This document shows positions 30,862 to 31,494 of a DNA stretch of 31,494 nucleotides, one piece after another (position 1 is the first letter of the stretch; each line of letters starts with the position of its first letter). Below the pieces are notes generated by a model. That model searched no databases. It had not been told where the DNA came from and was given only the letters and a program-made list of their open reading frames with translations. The translations under genes and the position numbers were made by a program. The stretch comes from CAZYTO01 sp964650405 (GTDB lineage Bacteria > Acidobacteriota > Thermoanaerobaculia > Gp7-AA8): contig CAZYTO010000022.1 in NCBI GenBank assembly GCA_964650405.1, positions 1 to 31,494 on the forward strand, written 5' to 3'.

Positions 30862-31494
30862 ATGAATGCAAAGCTAGGCACGGTCTGCATGGCAGGCGGG
30901 CTCTTCCTCTGCACGACGGCCGTGGCAGCGGTGGATTGGAGCGCCCCGAGCTCGGTGGTCGCCGCGGCCATCGAGGTCTCGCCGCGGATGCGCGAGGTCA
31001 GGGCGCGGGGTGCCGCGGCGCGGGCCCGGCTGGCCCTGGCCGGCGCGCTGCCCAATCCCACGCTCATCGGCGGCGTCGAGAACGAGCCGATCGACCTCTC
31101 CCCCGACCGGAGCTTCACCACGTACACGGTCGGCGTCTCGCAGATGATTTTGCGCGCCGAAAAGCGCAAAACGTTGCGTGAGGCGGCGGAAAGCGAGGTG
31201 CGCCGCATCGAGGCGGAGGAAGCCACGCTTCGCGCCGAGATTCAGCTCGACGTTCTCATGGCCTGGGACGAAGCGGCCGCGGCGCAGAACCAGATCAACT
31301 TCAGCGATGAGATTGCCCGGCTCTCGGCCATGCTCACCGACGCCGCCCGGATCCGTTACGAAGGCGGGGCCGGTTCTCAGTTGGACATGATCCGGGCCCG
31401 GCTGGAGCAGGATCACGTTCAGCAATTCGTCGCCGACGCGCAGGGCCGGCGCGATGCGGCACTGGCACGGTTGCGGGCCATGCTCAACCTGCCC
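30862..31494 (+). CDS. TolC-family outer-membrane efflux protein, 3' end outside window
   Basis: The first 211 residues are present and the frame is open at the window end. The signal peptide is MNAKLGTVCMAGGLFLCTTA, then VAAVDW. The mature part shows the outer-membrane-factor pattern: AAIEVSPRMREVRARGAAAR, then LAGALPNPTLIGGVENEPID, then VGVSQMILRAEKRKTLREAA, and long coiled helices (LTDAARIRYEGGAGSQLDMI). The ALPNPTL and QLD motifs are typical of CzcC/CusC-like proteins. It probably heads a heavy-metal RND efflux operon and is divergent from the oxidase. Confidence 0.88.
   Translation, partial: MNAKLGTVCMAGGLFLCTTAVAAVDWSAPSSVVAAAIEVSPRMREVRARGAAARARLALAGALPNPTLIGGVENEPIDLSPDRSFTTYTVGVSQMILRAEKRKTLREAAESEVRRIEAEEATLRAEIQLDVLMAWDEAAAAQNQINFSDEIARLSAMLTDAARIRYEGGAGSQLDMIRARLEQDHVQQFVADAQGRRDAALARLRAMLNLP

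Noticed and set aside
1..31494. CRISPR array, tRNA/rRNA, insertion sequence or integrase
   Set aside because: I looked for regular repeat-spacer units, tRNA-like folds with TTCGA-type arms and transposase motifs (DDE, Tyr recombinase) and saw none. The inverted repeats found are short and have no linked transposase.

Overview
This is a GC-rich bacterial window with strong G/C bias at third codon positions. It is probably from an Acidobacteriota genome, possibly the Thermoanaerobaculia, and probably a metagenome-assembled scaffold. The lineage call is inference. It rests on long secreted VCBS/ASPIC-UnbV proteins, a secreted propeller protein with a C-terminal domain I associate with that group, an OmpR-type winged helix fused to other modules, and hairpin-rich intergenic repeats. 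Metagenome origin is suggested by a 10-N gap at 4851-4860 whose two flanks are degenerate copies of the same 70 bp. Removing 4851-4956 restores an intact hsp33 reading frame.

Layout. 1-3778: an envelope region with a 3'-truncated Spy/CpxP-like chaperone (minus strand) and an overlapping pair of secreted proteins, one of them joining TPR repeats to a four-cysteine knuckle. 3974-6073: a small lipoprotein, hsp33 and an ArsR-family regulator. 6211-11132: a two-gene operon of a large VCBS/ASPIC-UnbV protein and a compact YyaL/DUF255 thioredoxin-like protein. 11446-15680: an ABM-domain protein, a large protein fusing an OmpR-type winged helix, a NACHT NTPase and about eight membrane segments, and a divergent CxxCH protein. 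15780-19226: a DUF1579-like protein, a MocR-type regulator, trmL, a small membrane protein and trmO. 19254-20469: an ArsR / SRPBCC / membrane-protein operon. 20530-22026: a minus-strand operon of a 58-residue protein, a RedB-like CxC thioredoxin-fold protein and a stand-alone membrane sensor module. 22256-28543: DUF4386, DinB and EthD proteins, the secreted propeller, and TMEM43-like and other small proteins. 28629-31494: a multicopper oxidase divergent from a TolC-family protein that runs off the window, probably the edge of a copper/metal-resistance locus.

The most unusual unit is the winged helix-NACHT-membrane protein at 11797-14118. The 122-bp gap between it and the divergent CxxCH gene holds three head-to-tail 11-bp units (14151-14183), the spacing used by OmpR/PhoB/SARP-type winged helices. 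Its own GTG start has a poor -35, and the repeats lie at about -33 to -65. This suggests a membrane-anchored, NTP-switched transcription activator that controls itself, its neighbour, or both.

A second theme is intergenic structure. Convergent gene pairs are repeatedly separated by palindromes. These include two copies of one dispersed repeat (5348-5380 and 20480-20510), arms built from tandem 7- to 8-mers (3830-3907, 11165-11238, 25894-25939) and a GGACGGAC-type palindrome family. Several genes, mostly regulators, have -10-like hexamers 4-11 bp before their start codons and no Shine-Dalgarno sequence, which suggests leaderless or very short leaders. No rRNA, tRNA, CRISPR array, transposase or integrase was seen.
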